NCBI RefSeq assembly: GCF_002837055.1
Contig: NZ_PDKP01000001.1
Span: 421,285-485,284 of the forward strand
From: Lactobacillus apis
GTDB lineage: Bacteria; Bacillota; Bacilli; Lactobacillales; Lactobacillaceae
Direction: 5' to 3'
DNA: 64,000 nucleotides
Shown: positions 8,221-17,750 of the stretch, piece after piece
How the letters are laid out: every line of letters begins with the position of its first letter
How positions within the stretch are numbered: the stretch's first letter is position 1
The notes under the pieces: model-generated
The model's input: the letters and a program-made list of their open reading frames with translations, nothing else
The model's database searches: none
What the model was told of the DNA's origin: nothing
Position numbers and translations under genes: made by a program

Positions 8221-9537
8221 ATGCCAAAAAGTGTAACTGTTATTGGTGGTGGCTTAGCTGGAAGTGAAGCTGCCTGGCAATTAGCAAAACGCGGGATTCC
8301 AGTTGATCTTTATGAGATGCGTCCTAAGAAGATGACGCCTGCACATAAAACGGGTGAATTGGCCGAGTTAGTGTGCACAAATTCAATGAGATCCAATCAA
8401 CTATCTAATGCTGTTGGATTATTAAAAGAAGAAATGCGTCAACTAGATTCGTTAATTATTGAAGCTGCCGATAAAACGCAGGTTCCAGCTGGAGGAGCTT
8501 TAGCAGTCGATCGTGATGAGTTTAGTGAATATATCACGCAAAAGCTTCATGCATTGCCAAATATCACTTTTCATGGAGAAGAAATTACTGAATTGCCTAA
8601 AGATGGTATTACGGTAGTTGCAACTGGCCCCTTGACTAGTGATGCACTAGCAGACCAGATTAAACAATTTTCTGGTATAGATAGTTTACATTTCTTTGAT
8701 GCAGCTGCCCCAATTATTGCGGCAGATTCAATTAATATGGATATTGTGTATAAAAAATCACGTTATGACCGTGGTGATGCAGCATATCTTAACTGTCCAA
8801 TGACACAAGAAGAATATGAAAAGTTTGCTCACGAATTGGTCAATGCGGAAACTGCCGAAATGCATAGTTTTGAAAAGGAAGATGTTTTTGAAGGCTGCAT
8901 GCCAATTGAAGTAATGGCCGGCCGTGGAGAAAAAACAATGCTCTTTGGTCCACTTAAGCCAGTTGGTTTAGAGGATCCACATACTGGAAAAACTCCTTAT
9001 GCGGTTGTTCAACTGCGTCAGGATAATGCAGCTGCTTCAATGTATAACATTGTTGGTTTCCAAACTCATCTTAAGTATGGCGAGCAGAAGAGAGTCTTTT
9101 CGATGATTCCGGGTTTGGCTGATGCACGTTTCATTCGCTATGGTAAAATGCACCGCAATACTTATATGGCTTCCCCAGAAGTTTTAGCAGCTACTTACGA
9201 AGCTAAAAAGCAGCCAGGACTATTTTTCGCCGGCCAAATGACAGGAGTTGAAGGTTACGTCGAAAGTGCCGGCAGTGGCTTAGTTGCTGGTATCAATGCA
9301 GCAAAGACTGCCTGTGATCAAGCTCCCGTTGTCTTTCCGAAGGATACTGCACTTGGTTCAATGGCCAACTATGTTACAACCACTAGTGTTAAACATTTTC
9401 AGCCAATGAATGCCAGTTTTGCCTTGATTCCTGGTTTAGAAGGAAAGAAAATTCGCAATAAGCGTGAACGGCATGAAAAAATTAGTGAACGTAGTTTAGC
9501 AGATCTTGCAACTTTTAAGCAGGAAGAATTGATGTAA
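8221..9537 (+). CDS. trmFO: tRNA (m5U54) methyltransferase TrmFO, folate/FAD-dependent
   Basis: TrmFO (formerly Gid) makes m5U54 in the tRNA T-loop with methylene-tetrahydrofolate and FADH2. The 438-aa protein has the FAD-binding [16 protein letters not shown] at residues 5-20, [10 protein letters not shown], the [11 protein letters not shown] segment and the C-terminal [28 protein letters not shown] at 8206-8212 gives a good ribosome site. It starts a tight cluster with xerC (2-bp gap), hslV and hslU, the order known from Bacillus (gid-codV-clpQ-clpY). The 238-bp upstream gap holds no gene that I can see. Confidence 0.96.
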   Translation: MPKSVTVIGGGLAGSEAAWQLAKRGIPVDLYEMRPKKMTPAHKTGELAELVCTNSMRSNQLSNAVGLLKEEMRQLDSLIIEAADKTQVPAGGALAVDRDEFSEYITQKLHALPNITFHGEEITELPKDGITVVATGPLTSDALADQIKQFSGIDSLHFFDAAAPIIAADSINMDIVYKKSRYDRGDAAYLNCPMTQEEYEKFAHELVNAETAEMHSFEKEDVFEGCMPIEVMAGRGEKTMLFGPLKPVGLEDPHTGKTPYAVVQLRQDNAAASMYNIVGFQTHLKYGEQKRVFSMIPGLADARFIRYGKMHRNTYMASPEVLAATYEAKKQPGLFFAGQMTGVEGYVESAGSGLVAGINAAKTACDQAPVVFPKDTALGSMANYVTTTSVKHFQPMNASFALIPGLEGKKIRNKRERHEKISERSLADLATFKQEELM

Positions 9538-9539
9538 AA

Positions 9540-10469
9540 ATGACAGGTGCTAATGAAAGTGATGAACTAACGCTTTTTATTTCTTATCTTCAAAACGAAC
9601 GGCATTACAGTAAAAATACGGTTATTTCTTATCAAAATGATTTGCTTGAGGCAAAAGCATTTTGGCAGGATAATGGTGGTTTTGATGGCTGGAAAAAGGT
9701 TACTAGAAGGGATGTTGAGCTTTTTATACAAAATCTCGCAGAACGCAAAGTAGCAAGGTCCACACAATCACGAAAAATGTCGAGTTTGCGGTCATTTTAC
9801 CGCTTTCTAACTAAGCGGAAAATTGTTAAAATAGACCCAACGCAAACGGTTGTTTTGCGCGCTAAAGATCATAAACTACCGCAGTTCTTTTATGCTCCTG
9901 AAATCAAGCAGGTTTTTGATTCACTTAAGTCCAATGAGCCATTAACAATGCGCAATCTAGCAATGCTTGAATTGTTTTATACAACTGGCATGCGGGTAAG
10001 TGAAGTAAGTGAATTAAAAATTGAGCAAATTGACTTGGAGTTAAAGATTATTTTAGTTCATGGAAAAGGAAATAAAGATCGTTACGTGGCTTTTGACGAG
10101 CAAACTGAAGAGGCACTGTCGAACTATCTGAATGAAGGACGACCCAAGCTCTTAAAAAATGCAGATGATAATAAAACTGTTTTTTTAAATAATTTAGGGA
10201 AGCCGCTAACTACGCGCGGAATTGAATATATTATGCAAAAAGTATTTAATAATGCGGGGATAAAAGGAAAAGTTCATCCCCATGAATTACGCCATTCATT
10301 TGCGACAGCTATGCTTAATAATGGTGCCGATTTGCGTAGTGTTCAAGAGTTATTAGGACACATTAATTTGTCGACAACACAAATTTATACTCACGTAACA
10401 ATGAGTCATTTACAGGCAAATTATGATCAGTTCTTTACACGTAATGATAAGAAAGATGAGGCAAAATAA
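9540..10469 (+). CDS. xerC: Tyrosine recombinase XerC (CodV)
   Basis: XerC acts with XerD at dif to resolve chromosome dimers. The 309-aa protein has the N-terminal SAM-like DNA-binding domain (FISYLQNERHYSKNTVISY) and the full catalytic set: R152 in TTGMRVSE, K176 in HGKGNKD, H248 and R251 in HPHELRHSFA, H274 in LLGH, and the Tyr nucleophile Y283 in TQIYTHV. The stop overlaps the hslV ATG by one base. A candidate dif site lies about 13 kb downstream at 23367-23394, and a second recombinase gene lies at 24400. Confidence 0.95.
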   Translation: MTGANESDELTLFISYLQNERHYSKNTVISYQNDLLEAKAFWQDNGGFDGWKKVTRRDVELFIQNLAERKVARSTQSRKMSSLRSFYRFLTKRKIVKIDPTQTVVLRAKDHKLPQFFYAPEIKQVFDSLKSNEPLTMRNLAMLELFYTTGMRVSEVSELKIEQIDLELKIILVHGKGNKDRYVAFDEQTEEALSNYLNEGRPKLLKNADDNKTVFLNNLGKPLTTRGIEYIMQKVFNNAGIKGKVHPHELRHSFATAMLNNGADLRSVQELLGHINLSTTQIYTHVTMSHLQANYDQFFTRNDKKDEAK

Positions 10470-10993
10470 TGACAACTATATGTTCAGTAAGATATAACGG
10501 AAAAACTGCAATTGCGGGTGACGGTCAGGTTACTTTAGGTGAAAAGGTAATCGCAAAAGCAACAGCAAAAAAGATTCGCCGTATTTACCATGATCGCGTG
10601 GTTATTGGCTTTGCCGGTGGTGTTGCCGATGCAGTTAGTTTACAAGATATGCTAGAAGGTAAACTTGAAGCGTTTGGTGGCGATTTGCGTCGTGCTGCAG
10701 TTGAAATGGCGCAGTCCTGGCGAAAAGATGCAACTTTGCAAAAGCTAGACGCAATGTTGATTGCATTCGATGATAAGGACTTGTTACTAATTTCAGGAAA
10801 CGGAGAAGTTCTTGAGCCAGATGAAAACGTAGTTGCAATTGGTTCTGGTGGTAATTTTGCTCAGGCTGCAGCAATTGCTATGATTAGACATTCTTCTGAT
10901 ATGTCAGCCAGTGAGATTGCTCATGAAGCTGTTGAAATTGCTTCTGGAATCGATATTTTTACCGATGATCAAATTCATACGGATGAACTTTAA
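10469..10993 (+). CDS. hslV: ATP-dependent protease subunit HslV (ClpQ)
   Basis: HslV is the proteasome-like peptidase of the HslVU protease. The 174-aa protein begins M-TTICSVRYNGKTAIAGDGQ, so removal of Met exposes the Thr nucleophile, unlike Bacillus ClpQ, which uses Ser. GFAGGVADA and the GSGGNFAQAAA region are also typical. It overlaps xerC by one base and is followed by hslU after 17 bp, confirming the two-subunit operon. Confidence 0.96.
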   Translation: MTTICSVRYNGKTAIAGDGQVTLGEKVIAKATAKKIRRIYHDRVVIGFAGGVADAVSLQDMLEGKLEAFGGDLRRAAVEMAQSWRKDATLQKLDAMLIAFDDKDLLLISGNGEVLEPDENVVAIGSGGNFAQAAAIAMIRHSSDMSASEIAHEAVEIASGIDIFTDDQIHTDEL

Positions 10994-11010
10994 AGGTGAG
11001 TGAATAAGTA

Positions 11011-12420
11011 ATGGATATCAAAACACCCAAACAAATTGTTAGCTTATTAGACGAATATATTATTGGTCAAGATGAAGCTAAAAAAGCTGTTGCAGTGGCT
11101 CTTTATAACCGTTATCGACGCATGCAACTGCCTAAAAAGATGCAGGAAGATATTACTCCTAAAAACATGTTAATGGCAGGACCAACTGGGGTCGGAAAAA
11201 CAGAAATTGCTAGAAGACTGGCAATTATTGTTGATGCACCTTTTGTAAAAGTTGAAGCAACCAAATTTACTGAAGTTGGTTATGTTGGCCGTGACGTCGA
11301 ATCAATGGTGCGTGACTTAGTTAGTGAAGCTGTTCGAATGGAAGAAAAGGATCAGTTTGACCATGTTCGTGCTCAAGCAGCAAAAGAAGCAAATAAAACA
11401 ATTGTACGTTTGCTTGTTCCTGGCATTAAAAAAGAAAAAAGAAGAAATCAAATGCAGGAATTGCAGGACATGATGTCAATGCTCATGCCAAATGATCAAA
11501 ACGCTAATAACGTTCCTGAAGCTGACCAAGAAGAAGTAACGGACGAAATCAGAAATGAGCGTTTGTCAGTTGCTGAACAACTTGACAAAGGCTTGCTAGA
11601 AGACCGTGATGTGACGATTGAAGTAGAACAAGCTCCAAAAATCAACCCAATGGGTAACATGATGAACCAAATGGGCGTGGATATGGGCTCAATGCTTAAT
11701 GAAATGATGCCAAAGAAACGTGTTAAACGGACCATGTCTGTTAGGGATGCCCGTGAAGTTCTAATTCAAGAAGAATCAAAGAAGTTAGTTGATTATGACT
11801 CAATCTATCAAAAGGCAATTGAGCGTACATCAAACAATGGTATTATTTTTATCGATGAAATTGACAAAATAGCTGCTGGAAACAAGAAGACTTCGGGAGA
11901 AGTGTCCCGTGAAGGTGTTCAACGCGATATCTTACCAATTGTTGAAGGATCAACCGTTCAAACCAAGTATGGTCCTGTATCAACGGATCATATTCTCTTT
12001 ATTGCTGCCGGTGCTTTTTCAGAATCTAAACCAAGTGATTTAATTCCAGAACTTCAAGGACGTTTTCCAATTCGAGTTGAGCTAAATGCTTTAACCAAGG
12101 AAGATTTTGTGAAGATTTTGAAGGATCCAGCAGATTCTCTGCTTGAGCAATATGTTGCATTGATGAAAGCTGATGGCATCAAATTAGTCTTCACAAAAGA
12201 AGCAGTTGATAAAATAGCTCAAATAGCGTTTGATGTTAACCAGGGAACGGATAATATTGGTGCTAGAAGACTATCAACTATTTTGGAAAAGTTGCTTGAA
12301 GATGTTTTGTATGAAGGTCCTGACATGGCAATGGGTGAAATTACAATAACTGAAGCATATGTTGATGAAAAACTTAGTGATATAATAACAAATAAGGATT
12401 TAACTAAGTTCATTCTTTAA
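11011..12420 (+). CDS. hslU: HslUV protease ATPase subunit HslU (ClpY)
   Basis: HslU unfolds substrates and feeds them to HslV. The 469-aa AAA+ protein has Walker [11 protein letters not shown] (about residues 53-62), the intermediate (I) domain from about 110 to 240 with a Met-rich stretch [18 protein letters not shown], Walker [10 protein letters not shown] and sensor 2 [12 protein letters not shown]. It ends in DLTKFIL, the C-terminal tail that docks into HslV. In Bacillus the next gene would be codY; here a galactose-mutarotase-like gene follows instead. Confidence 0.97.
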   Translation: MDIKTPKQIVSLLDEYIIGQDEAKKAVAVALYNRYRRMQLPKKMQEDITPKNMLMAGPTGVGKTEIARRLAIIVDAPFVKVEATKFTEVGYVGRDVESMVRDLVSEAVRMEEKDQFDHVRAQAAKEANKTIVRLLVPGIKKEKRRNQMQELQDMMSMLMPNDQNANNVPEADQEEVTDEIRNERLSVAEQLDKGLLEDRDVTIEVEQAPKINPMGNMMNQMGVDMGSMLNEMMPKKRVKRTMSVRDAREVLIQEESKKLVDYDSIYQKAIERTSNNGIIFIDEIDKIAAGNKKTSGEVSREGVQRDILPIVEGSTVQTKYGPVSTDHILFIAAGAFSESKPSDLIPELQGRFPIRVELNALTKEDFVKILKDPADSLLEQYVALMKADGIKLVFTKEAVDKIAQIAFDVNQGTDNIGARRLSTILEKLLEDVLYEGPDMAMGEITITEAYVDEKLSDIITNKDLTKFIL

Positions 12421-12439
12421 CAAAAGGCGATGATTTAAC

Positions 12440-13330
12440 ATGGATTACACAATTAAAAACAGCATTTTGCAAGTCACAATTGCAAGTAAAGGTGCTGAAG
12501 TCCAGAGTGTTAAAAGTTTACATAGTGGGTATGAATATATTTGGCAAGCCGATCCAGAGGTCTGGAATCGACATGCACCGATTCTATTTCCAATTGTTGG
12601 TAGACTAAAAAATGATGAATATACTTATCAAGGCAAAACCTATCATTTAAATCAACATGGTTTTGCACGTGATCAAGAATTTAAAGTTGAGCAACAGACT
12701 GATGAAAGTATTACGCTTCTATTGACTGATAATGAAGAGACAAGAAAAGTCTACCCATTTAAGTTTGAATTGCGCGTAAACTATAATTTACTCAATAATT
12801 TATTGGAAGAGAATTTTAGTGTGGTCAATAAGTCTGATGGTGAAATGATTTTTGGTATCGGTGGTCACCCTGGCTTTAATATTCCAACTACTTCTGAGCT
12901 AACAAAGGAAGATTTCTACTTTAGTACTAAACCATCCCGTGCACGGGTACGGATTCCTTTAAAGGGAGCTTATTTGGATTGGCAAAATCGTTCTTTAGCT
13001 TCAACCAATAGTCTGATTGCGCTAAGTGATCATTTGTTTAAAGACGATGCATTAATTTTCCAATTACGTGGTCATGAAAATCAGGTTTCTCTCAGAACAG
13101 ATGCAAACAATTTCCACGTAAACGTTTGGTTACGGGATGCTCCATTTGTTGGTGTTTGGTCGCAATATCCAAAAACAGCTGACTATGTTTGTATTGAACC
13201 TTGGTGGGGAATAGCTGATCGAAGTGATACCAACCAAAAGCTAGAAGAAAAATATGGGATGAACCATTTGCCTGCCGGTGAAACTTTCACGGCTGGCTTC
13301 AGTATGGCGTTCCATGATAAAGATGAATAA
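12440..13330 (+). CDS. Aldose 1-epimerase family protein (LacX-like)
   Basis: This 296-aa protein belongs to the aldose 1-epimerase/LacX-like beta-sandwich family, which interconverts sugar anomers or acts on phosphosugars. Seen motifs are KGAEVQSVKSL, APILFPIVGRLKN, LNQHGFARDQEF (conserved His and Asp region), GIGGHPGFNIP (second conserved His) and CIEPWWGIADR (conserved Glu). The last three are typical for LacX-like and YeaD-like proteins. The substrate is unknown. It follows hslU by 19 bp and ends the operon, just before a terminator. Confidence 0.88.
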   Translation: MDYTIKNSILQVTIASKGAEVQSVKSLHSGYEYIWQADPEVWNRHAPILFPIVGRLKNDEYTYQGKTYHLNQHGFARDQEFKVEQQTDESITLLLTDNEETRKVYPFKFELRVNYNLLNNLLEENFSVVNKSDGEMIFGIGGHPGFNIPTTSELTKEDFYFSTKPSRARVRIPLKGAYLDWQNRSLASTNSLIALSDHLFKDDALIFQLRGHENQVSLRTDANNFHVNVWLRDAPFVGVWSQYPKTADYVCIEPWWGIADRSDTNQKLEEKYGMNHLPAGETFTAGFSMAFHDKDE

Positions 13331-13343
13331 CTTATAATTAAGC

Positions 13344-13375
13344 AAAAAAGTATGGCGACCAGTCATACTTTTTTT
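13344..13375 (+). terminator. Rho-independent terminator after trmFO-hslU-epimerase cluster
   Basis: AAAAAAGTATG (13344-13354) pairs with CATACTTTTTT (13364-13374) around a 9-nt loop and ends in a T run. Confidence 0.85.
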
Positions 13376-13519
13376 GTGCAATCAAAAATGAATGATAAAA
13401 ATATTTTTCCTACTAATTTTAGTTATAACTAGCAATTTTTTGTATAATTCAAATCACTTGTTGCTAATTGACCTACTATTTAGCACCACTATATATTGTG
13501 ATAACATTCTAGAAGAGTC

Positions 13520-13545
13520 AAAGTTTAGTGTTAAAGTTTAGTGTT
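13520..13545 (+). repeat. 13-bp tandem direct duplication before MFS ribosome site
   Basis: AAAGTTTAGTGTT occurs twice without gap (13520-13532 and 13533-13545) and abuts the AAGGAAGG ribosome site of the MFS gene. It looks like a recent slippage duplication in the 5' UTR. Confidence 0.85.
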
Positions 13546-13561
13546 AAGGAAGGAAAAATTA

Positions 13562-14932
13562 ATGACAAACAATAAGAAACTCGTAGGAGCAATTATTGCT
13601 GTTGGGGTGCTGAGCTTTTTGGGAATAGTAATTGAAACTGCGCTAAACATCGCTTTCCCGCAGTTAATGAAACAATTTGCAGTTTCAGCAAAAACAGTTC
13701 AATGGCTAACTACAGGATATATGCTTGTTTCAACGATTATCATCCCCTTTGGGTCATTTTTGCGTAAAAGGTATCGAGCAATCGCCTTATTTAGGGTTGC
13801 GGTTATTTCTTTTTTGATTGGAACAATCATGGCAGGATTTACAAGTAGTTTTGCGATGCTCTTGGGTGGTCGTCTCCTACAAGGAATCGCAGATGGAATT
13901 GGTCTACCATTAATGTTCTCCCTGATATTAGAGCAGGCGCCAAAAGAGAAGGTTGGAACTTTAATGGGTATTGGAACACTAGTTATTGCCTTTGCACCTG
14001 CTGTTGGTCCTGCATATGGTGGTCTTATTTTGAACTATTTACCATGGCAAGCCTTATTTATTTTAATTATTCCAATAATCATTATTACCTGGTTATTAGG
14101 AGAACGAAGTATTGTTCAGGTCAAAAAACCAGTTCGAGTACCATTTGATTTCCAAGGTGGGGCTTTTTTAAGTGTATTTTTGGTGTCGACTTTATGGTTG
14201 CTACTTGATTTAACTGACCAGCAATTTGGCTTAAGACAGATTGTTTTACTGCTTGTTGCGCTAATTAGTTGCTTAGTCTTTGTTTATTGCGAACAAAAGA
14301 GTGATCATGCTGTAATCAAACTAGCTCTTTTTAAAAGTGTGCGTTTTGATGGCTTACTAATTGCCTTTTTCTTATTGCAATTGATTTCGCTATGCCTATC
14401 TTTTTTACTTCCCAACGTTTTGCAAACAGCATTTGCGCAGACAACTGCAAATACTAGCCTACTTATCCTTCCCGCCGCAATTACAGATGCTATTGTTGCA
14501 GCGTTAGCTGGCATTATTTACGATAAAACTAATCCGCGTCTGCCAATAATTTTGGGTGTAATTATTATTTGCTTTAGCTTTGTGACTGCAAATTTTAATG
14601 TGGCATCGGTTTCTATCATAGTGATTAGTTATGTAGTTTTTATGGTCGGCTTGGGGTTGAGCTACAGTAATATTATGACGTTTAGCTTAGCAAAGCTTGA
14701 AAATGAGGAGTCTAATGACGGCAATGTGATTTTTATGACGGCCCAATCTTATTCTGGTGCAATGGGAACAGCTCTGGCGGCGTCACTTTTGACTTGGGGT
14801 CAAACTCAAAGTAAGGATATTGTGTACGGAACACTTGCCAGTCTAAAATTAAGTTTTGAGGTGCTTTTGTTAATCTCGGTTATTGTGGCTGTGCTTTGTA
14901 TAGTTAGCTTAATTGAGGTTAAGCGAAAGTAG
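13562..14932 (+). CDS. MFS multidrug efflux transporter, DHA2 (EmrB/QacA-like)
   Basis: This 456-aa integral membrane protein has about 14 hydrophobic segments, as expected for the drug:H+ antiporter-2 branch. Seen features are FPQLMKQFAVSAKTVQWLTTGYML after the first segment, GRLLQGIADGIGLPLMF (family motif region in helices 4-5) and the GIGTLVIAFAPAVGPAYGG antiporter motif C-like segment in helix 5. The substrate cannot be told. I chose ATG 13562 with AAGGAAGG at 13546-13553; an in-frame GTG at 13541 lies inside the tandem repeat. The gene is monocistronic, with terminator-like hairpins on both sides. Confidence 0.9.
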   Translation: MTNNKKLVGAIIAVGVLSFLGIVIETALNIAFPQLMKQFAVSAKTVQWLTTGYMLVSTIIIPFGSFLRKRYRAIALFRVAVISFLIGTIMAGFTSSFAMLLGGRLLQGIADGIGLPLMFSLILEQAPKEKVGTLMGIGTLVIAFAPAVGPAYGGLILNYLPWQALFILIIPIIIITWLLGERSIVQVKKPVRVPFDFQGGAFLSVFLVSTLWLLLDLTDQQFGLRQIVLLLVALISCLVFVYCEQKSDHAVIKLALFKSVRFDGLLIAFFLLQLISLCLSFLLPNVLQTAFAQTTANTSLLILPAAITDAIVAALAGIIYDKTNPRLPIILGVIIICFSFVTANFNVASVSIIVISYVVFMVGLGLSYSNIMTFSLAKLENEESNDGNVIFMTAQSYSGAMGTALAASLLTWGQTQSKDIVYGTLASLKLSFEVLLLISVIVAVLCIVSLIEVKRK

Positions 14933-15004
14933 GATATCTTTTTCCTGCAAAAAGATGCCAAAATATTCCGTTGCGAACTTTTGTTCTTATAACTATAATA
15001 AAAT

Positions 15005-15026
15005 AGCTAGCAAATAGTTGCTAGCT
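15005..15026. terminator. Hairpin between convergent MFS and plsY genes
   Basis: AGCTAGCAA (15005-15013) and TTGCTAGCT (15018-15026) form a perfect 9-bp stem with a 4-nt loop. Flanks are AT-rich on both sides, so it may end transcription of both convergent genes. Confidence 0.55.
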
Positions 15027-15045
15027 GTATTTATTCACTTAATGT

Positions 15046-15681
15046 TTATAACTTGTTGTGTTTTTTCTTGTACCAATACCATAATCCGAACGGAATAATG
15101 TTTTCTTGATGGTTAATTAGTCGCTTAATATTGCTGCGGTGCCGGATAAAAAGTATAACCATAATGCAGCCAACGATAATTTCAAGGAAAAGGTCATGAA
15201 AAAAGAAAGTGCTAATAAAAATTAGGACAACCGCAATTAGACTGGCTAAACTCACATATGAAGTAATGAAAACAAGTGGAAGAAAGATTAGGGCACAAAC
15301 GCCGAAAAACTTTAGGTTGTAGCCTAAAAAGAGACCGGCACTTGTTGCAACTGCTTTACCACCCTTAAATTTTAGAAAAATTGAAAAAGTGTGACCTAGA
15401 ATTGCTAGGCCACCGGAAATTAATAGTAAGTATTTAGGACCAGCAATATGAAATAGACGTGGCAAGTTAGTAGCTAAAGTTCCTTTTAGAACGTCAACTA
15501 CTAAAACAAAGCTCCCGGCAAAAGGACCTAAAACTCGAAAAGAGTTTGTGGTACCAATGTTGCCTGAACCATAGTCACGAATGTCTTCAGCAAAAAATAT
15601 TTTTCCGATAATTACCCCAGTGGGGAAGGAACCTATTAAGTATGCTAGAATAAATACCAGTATTAATTTTAGATTTATCAT
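15046..15681 (-). CDS. plsY: Glycerol-3-phosphate acyltransferase PlsY
   Basis: PlsY transfers an acyl group from acyl-phosphate to glycerol-3-phosphate, the first step in phospholipid synthesis. The 211-aa membrane protein has YLIGSFPTGVIIGK at the N-terminus, DIRDYGSGNIGTTNSFRVLG (motif 1, with the conserved Ser and Arg), FKGGKAVATSAG (motif 2) and RHRSNIKRL (motif 3). The C-terminal tail is basic. It is divergent from parE with a 97-bp shared promoter region, an arrangement also seen in streptococci and other lactobacilli. Confidence 0.96.
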   Translation of the reverse strand: MINLKLILVFILAYLIGSFPTGVIIGKIFFAEDIRDYGSGNIGTTNSFRVLGPFAGSFVLVVDVLKGTLATNLPRLFHIAGPKYLLLISGGLAILGHTFSIFLKFKGGKAVATSAGLFLGYNLKFFGVCALIFLPLVFITSYVSLASLIAVVLIFISTFFFHDLFLEIIVGCIMVILFIRHRSNIKRLINHQENIIPFGLWYWYKKKHNKL

Positions 15682-15778
15682 TTATATCCTGCTCTCTTAA
15701 AGTCTAAGGCTATTTTATCAAAGATTACTTGGCTTGAGGATTAAAATATATAAATGATTGAAAACTGGAGGAATTTAT

Positions 15779-17737
15779 TTGGCTAAAACAAATAAAAACG
15801 CAAATTCTTACGATGATTCATCGATTCAGATTCTTCATGGTTTAGAGGCTGTTCGTAAGCGTCCAGGAATGTATATTGGATCAACTGATATTCATGGCCT
15901 GAACCAACTAGTTTACGAAATTGTCGATAATTCAGTTGATGAAGCAATGGCCGGATACGGTCAGGAAATTGATGTCACAATTCATCAAGATAACAGTGTC
16001 ACCGTGCGCGATTTTGGGCGAGGCATGCCTACTGGAATGCACAAATCTGGTCGCCCAACAATTGAAGTTATTCTGACGGTTCTTCATGCTGGAGGAAAAT
16101 TCACTGAACAGAACTACAAGACATCAGGTGGTTTGCATGGTGTTGGTTCTTCGGTAGTTAATGCTTTATCCAGTTATATGGATGTAAAGGTTGTTCGTGA
16201 TGGCGTTGCGTATGAAGAAGAATTTAAAGACGGTGGGCATCCAGTAGGTACTTTAAAACGTTTAGGTAAAACTAAAGAAAAAACAGGAACCTGCATTACC
16301 TTTAAGCCAGACGAAACAATTTTTTCTACTATTAAATATAAGTACGAAACAATTCAAGAACGAATTCGTGAATCTGCTTTTCTATTAAAGGGTGTGCGCT
16401 TTGTTTTAACTGATGAGCGCGAACCACAGCATCATGATGATTTTAAGTATGATAATGGGATTGAGTCCTTTGTATCCTACTTAAATGAAGGTAAAGAAAC
16501 CCTTAATGATGTCTTCTACTTTGATGGTAAGCAAGATGAAATTGAAGTTGAATTTAGTGGCCAATACAGTGATAGTTATTCAGAAAACTTGGTTTCGTTT
16601 GTCAATAATGTGCGGACTGCTGACGGTGGTAGCCATGAAGTGGGTGCTAGAAGCGGATTTACTCGTGCGTTTAATGACTATGCTAAAAAGCAAGGCTTAC
16701 TAACCAAAAAAGATAAGAACATTGATGGCTCTGACTATCGTGAAGGTTTAAGTGCTGTTTTGTCTGTCAAGATACCTGAAGAGCAGCTAGAGTTTGAAGG
16801 GCAGACCAAAGGTAAACTAGGTACACCTCAGGCAAGATCCGTTGTAGATGCGATTGTTTACGAAAAAATGTCGTACTATTTGATGGAAAATGGTGAACTA
16901 GCTCAGGAGCTGGTCAAAAAGGCACAGCGAGCAAGGGATGCACGTGAAGCAGCCAAGAAAGCTAGAAACGAAAGTCGTAATGGCAAGAAACGTCGTAAAA
17001 AAGAAGTTCTATCTGGGAAGCTAACACCAGCGCAATCTCGCAATCCTAAGAAAAATGAACTTTTTCTAGTGGAGGGAGACTCAGCCGGTGGTTCTGCTAA
17101 GCAAGGCCGAGATCGTCGTTTCCAAGCAATTTTGCCTTTACGTGGTAAGGTTTTAAACACCCAAAAGGCTAAATTACAAGATATTTTTAAAAACGAAGAA
17201 ATTAATACTATGATTTATACCATAGGAGCCGGTGTTGGTGCCGAATTTAAAGTCGAAGATTCTAATTACGACAAAGTAATCATTATGACGGATGCCGACG
17301 ACGATGGAGCTCATATTCAAATTTTGCTATTAACCTTCTTTTACCGCTACATGAGACCGATGATAGAGCACGGTAAAATTTATATTGCACTGCCCCCACT
17401 ATATCGTTTACAAAAAGGTCGCGGGAAGAAAGCTCAAGTTAAATATTCCTGGACTGATGAAGAACTTGTAAATGATGAAAAGGAAATGGGCCGTGGTTAT
17501 TCCTTGCAGCGTTTCAAAGGTCTTGGTGAAATGAATGCTGAACAACTATGGAACACTACAATGGATCCAGAGACAAGAATGCTGATTCGCGTTAAGATTG
17601 ATGATGCTGCACTAGCTGAGCGCCGAGTAACTACTTTAATGGGTGACCAAGCAGAAGCTAGAAGAAATTGGATTGAGGAAAACGTCAAATTTAGATTAGG
17701 CGAAAATGCTTCAATTCTTGAAGAAGAAAATGAATAG
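15779..17737 (+). CDS. parE: DNA topoisomerase IV subunit B (ParE)
   Basis: ParE is the ATPase subunit of topoisomerase IV, which unlinks sister chromosomes. The 652-aa protein has the GHKL ATPase motifs EIVDNSVDEA, DFGRGMPTG and GGLHGVGSSVVNALS, and the TOPRIM motifs LVEGDSAGGSA and DADDDGAHI. The PLRGKVLNTQKAKLQDIFKNEE quinolone region keeps the Asp that is mutated in resistant streptococci. I chose TTG 15779 with GGAGG at 15767-15771, seven bases upstream; the upstream in-frame TTG at 15758 would overlap this site. It is called ParE and not GyrB because parC follows after 13 bp and plsY is divergent. Confidence 0.95.
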   Translation: MAKTNKNANSYDDSSIQILHGLEAVRKRPGMYIGSTDIHGLNQLVYEIVDNSVDEAMAGYGQEIDVTIHQDNSVTVRDFGRGMPTGMHKSGRPTIEVILTVLHAGGKFTEQNYKTSGGLHGVGSSVVNALSSYMDVKVVRDGVAYEEEFKDGGHPVGTLKRLGKTKEKTGTCITFKPDETIFSTIKYKYETIQERIRESAFLLKGVRFVLTDEREPQHHDDFKYDNGIESFVSYLNEGKETLNDVFYFDGKQDEIEVEFSGQYSDSYSENLVSFVNNVRTADGGSHEVGARSGFTRAFNDYAKKQGLLTKKDKNIDGSDYREGLSAVLSVKIPEEQLEFEGQTKGKLGTPQARSVVDAIVYEKMSYYLMENGELAQELVKKAQRARDAREAAKKARNESRNGKKRRKKEVLSGKLTPAQSRNPKKNELFLVEGDSAGGSAKQGRDRRFQAILPLRGKVLNTQKAKLQDIFKNEEINTMIYTIGAGVGAEFKVEDSNYDKVIIMTDADDDGAHIQILLLTFFYRYMRPMIEHGKIYIALPPLYRLQKGRGKKAQVKYSWTDEELVNDEKEMGRGYSLQRFKGLGEMNAEQLWNTTMDPETRMLIRVKIDDAALAERRVTTLMGDQAEARRNWIEENVKFRLGENASILEEENE

Positions 17738-17750
17738 AGGGGTTTAATTA

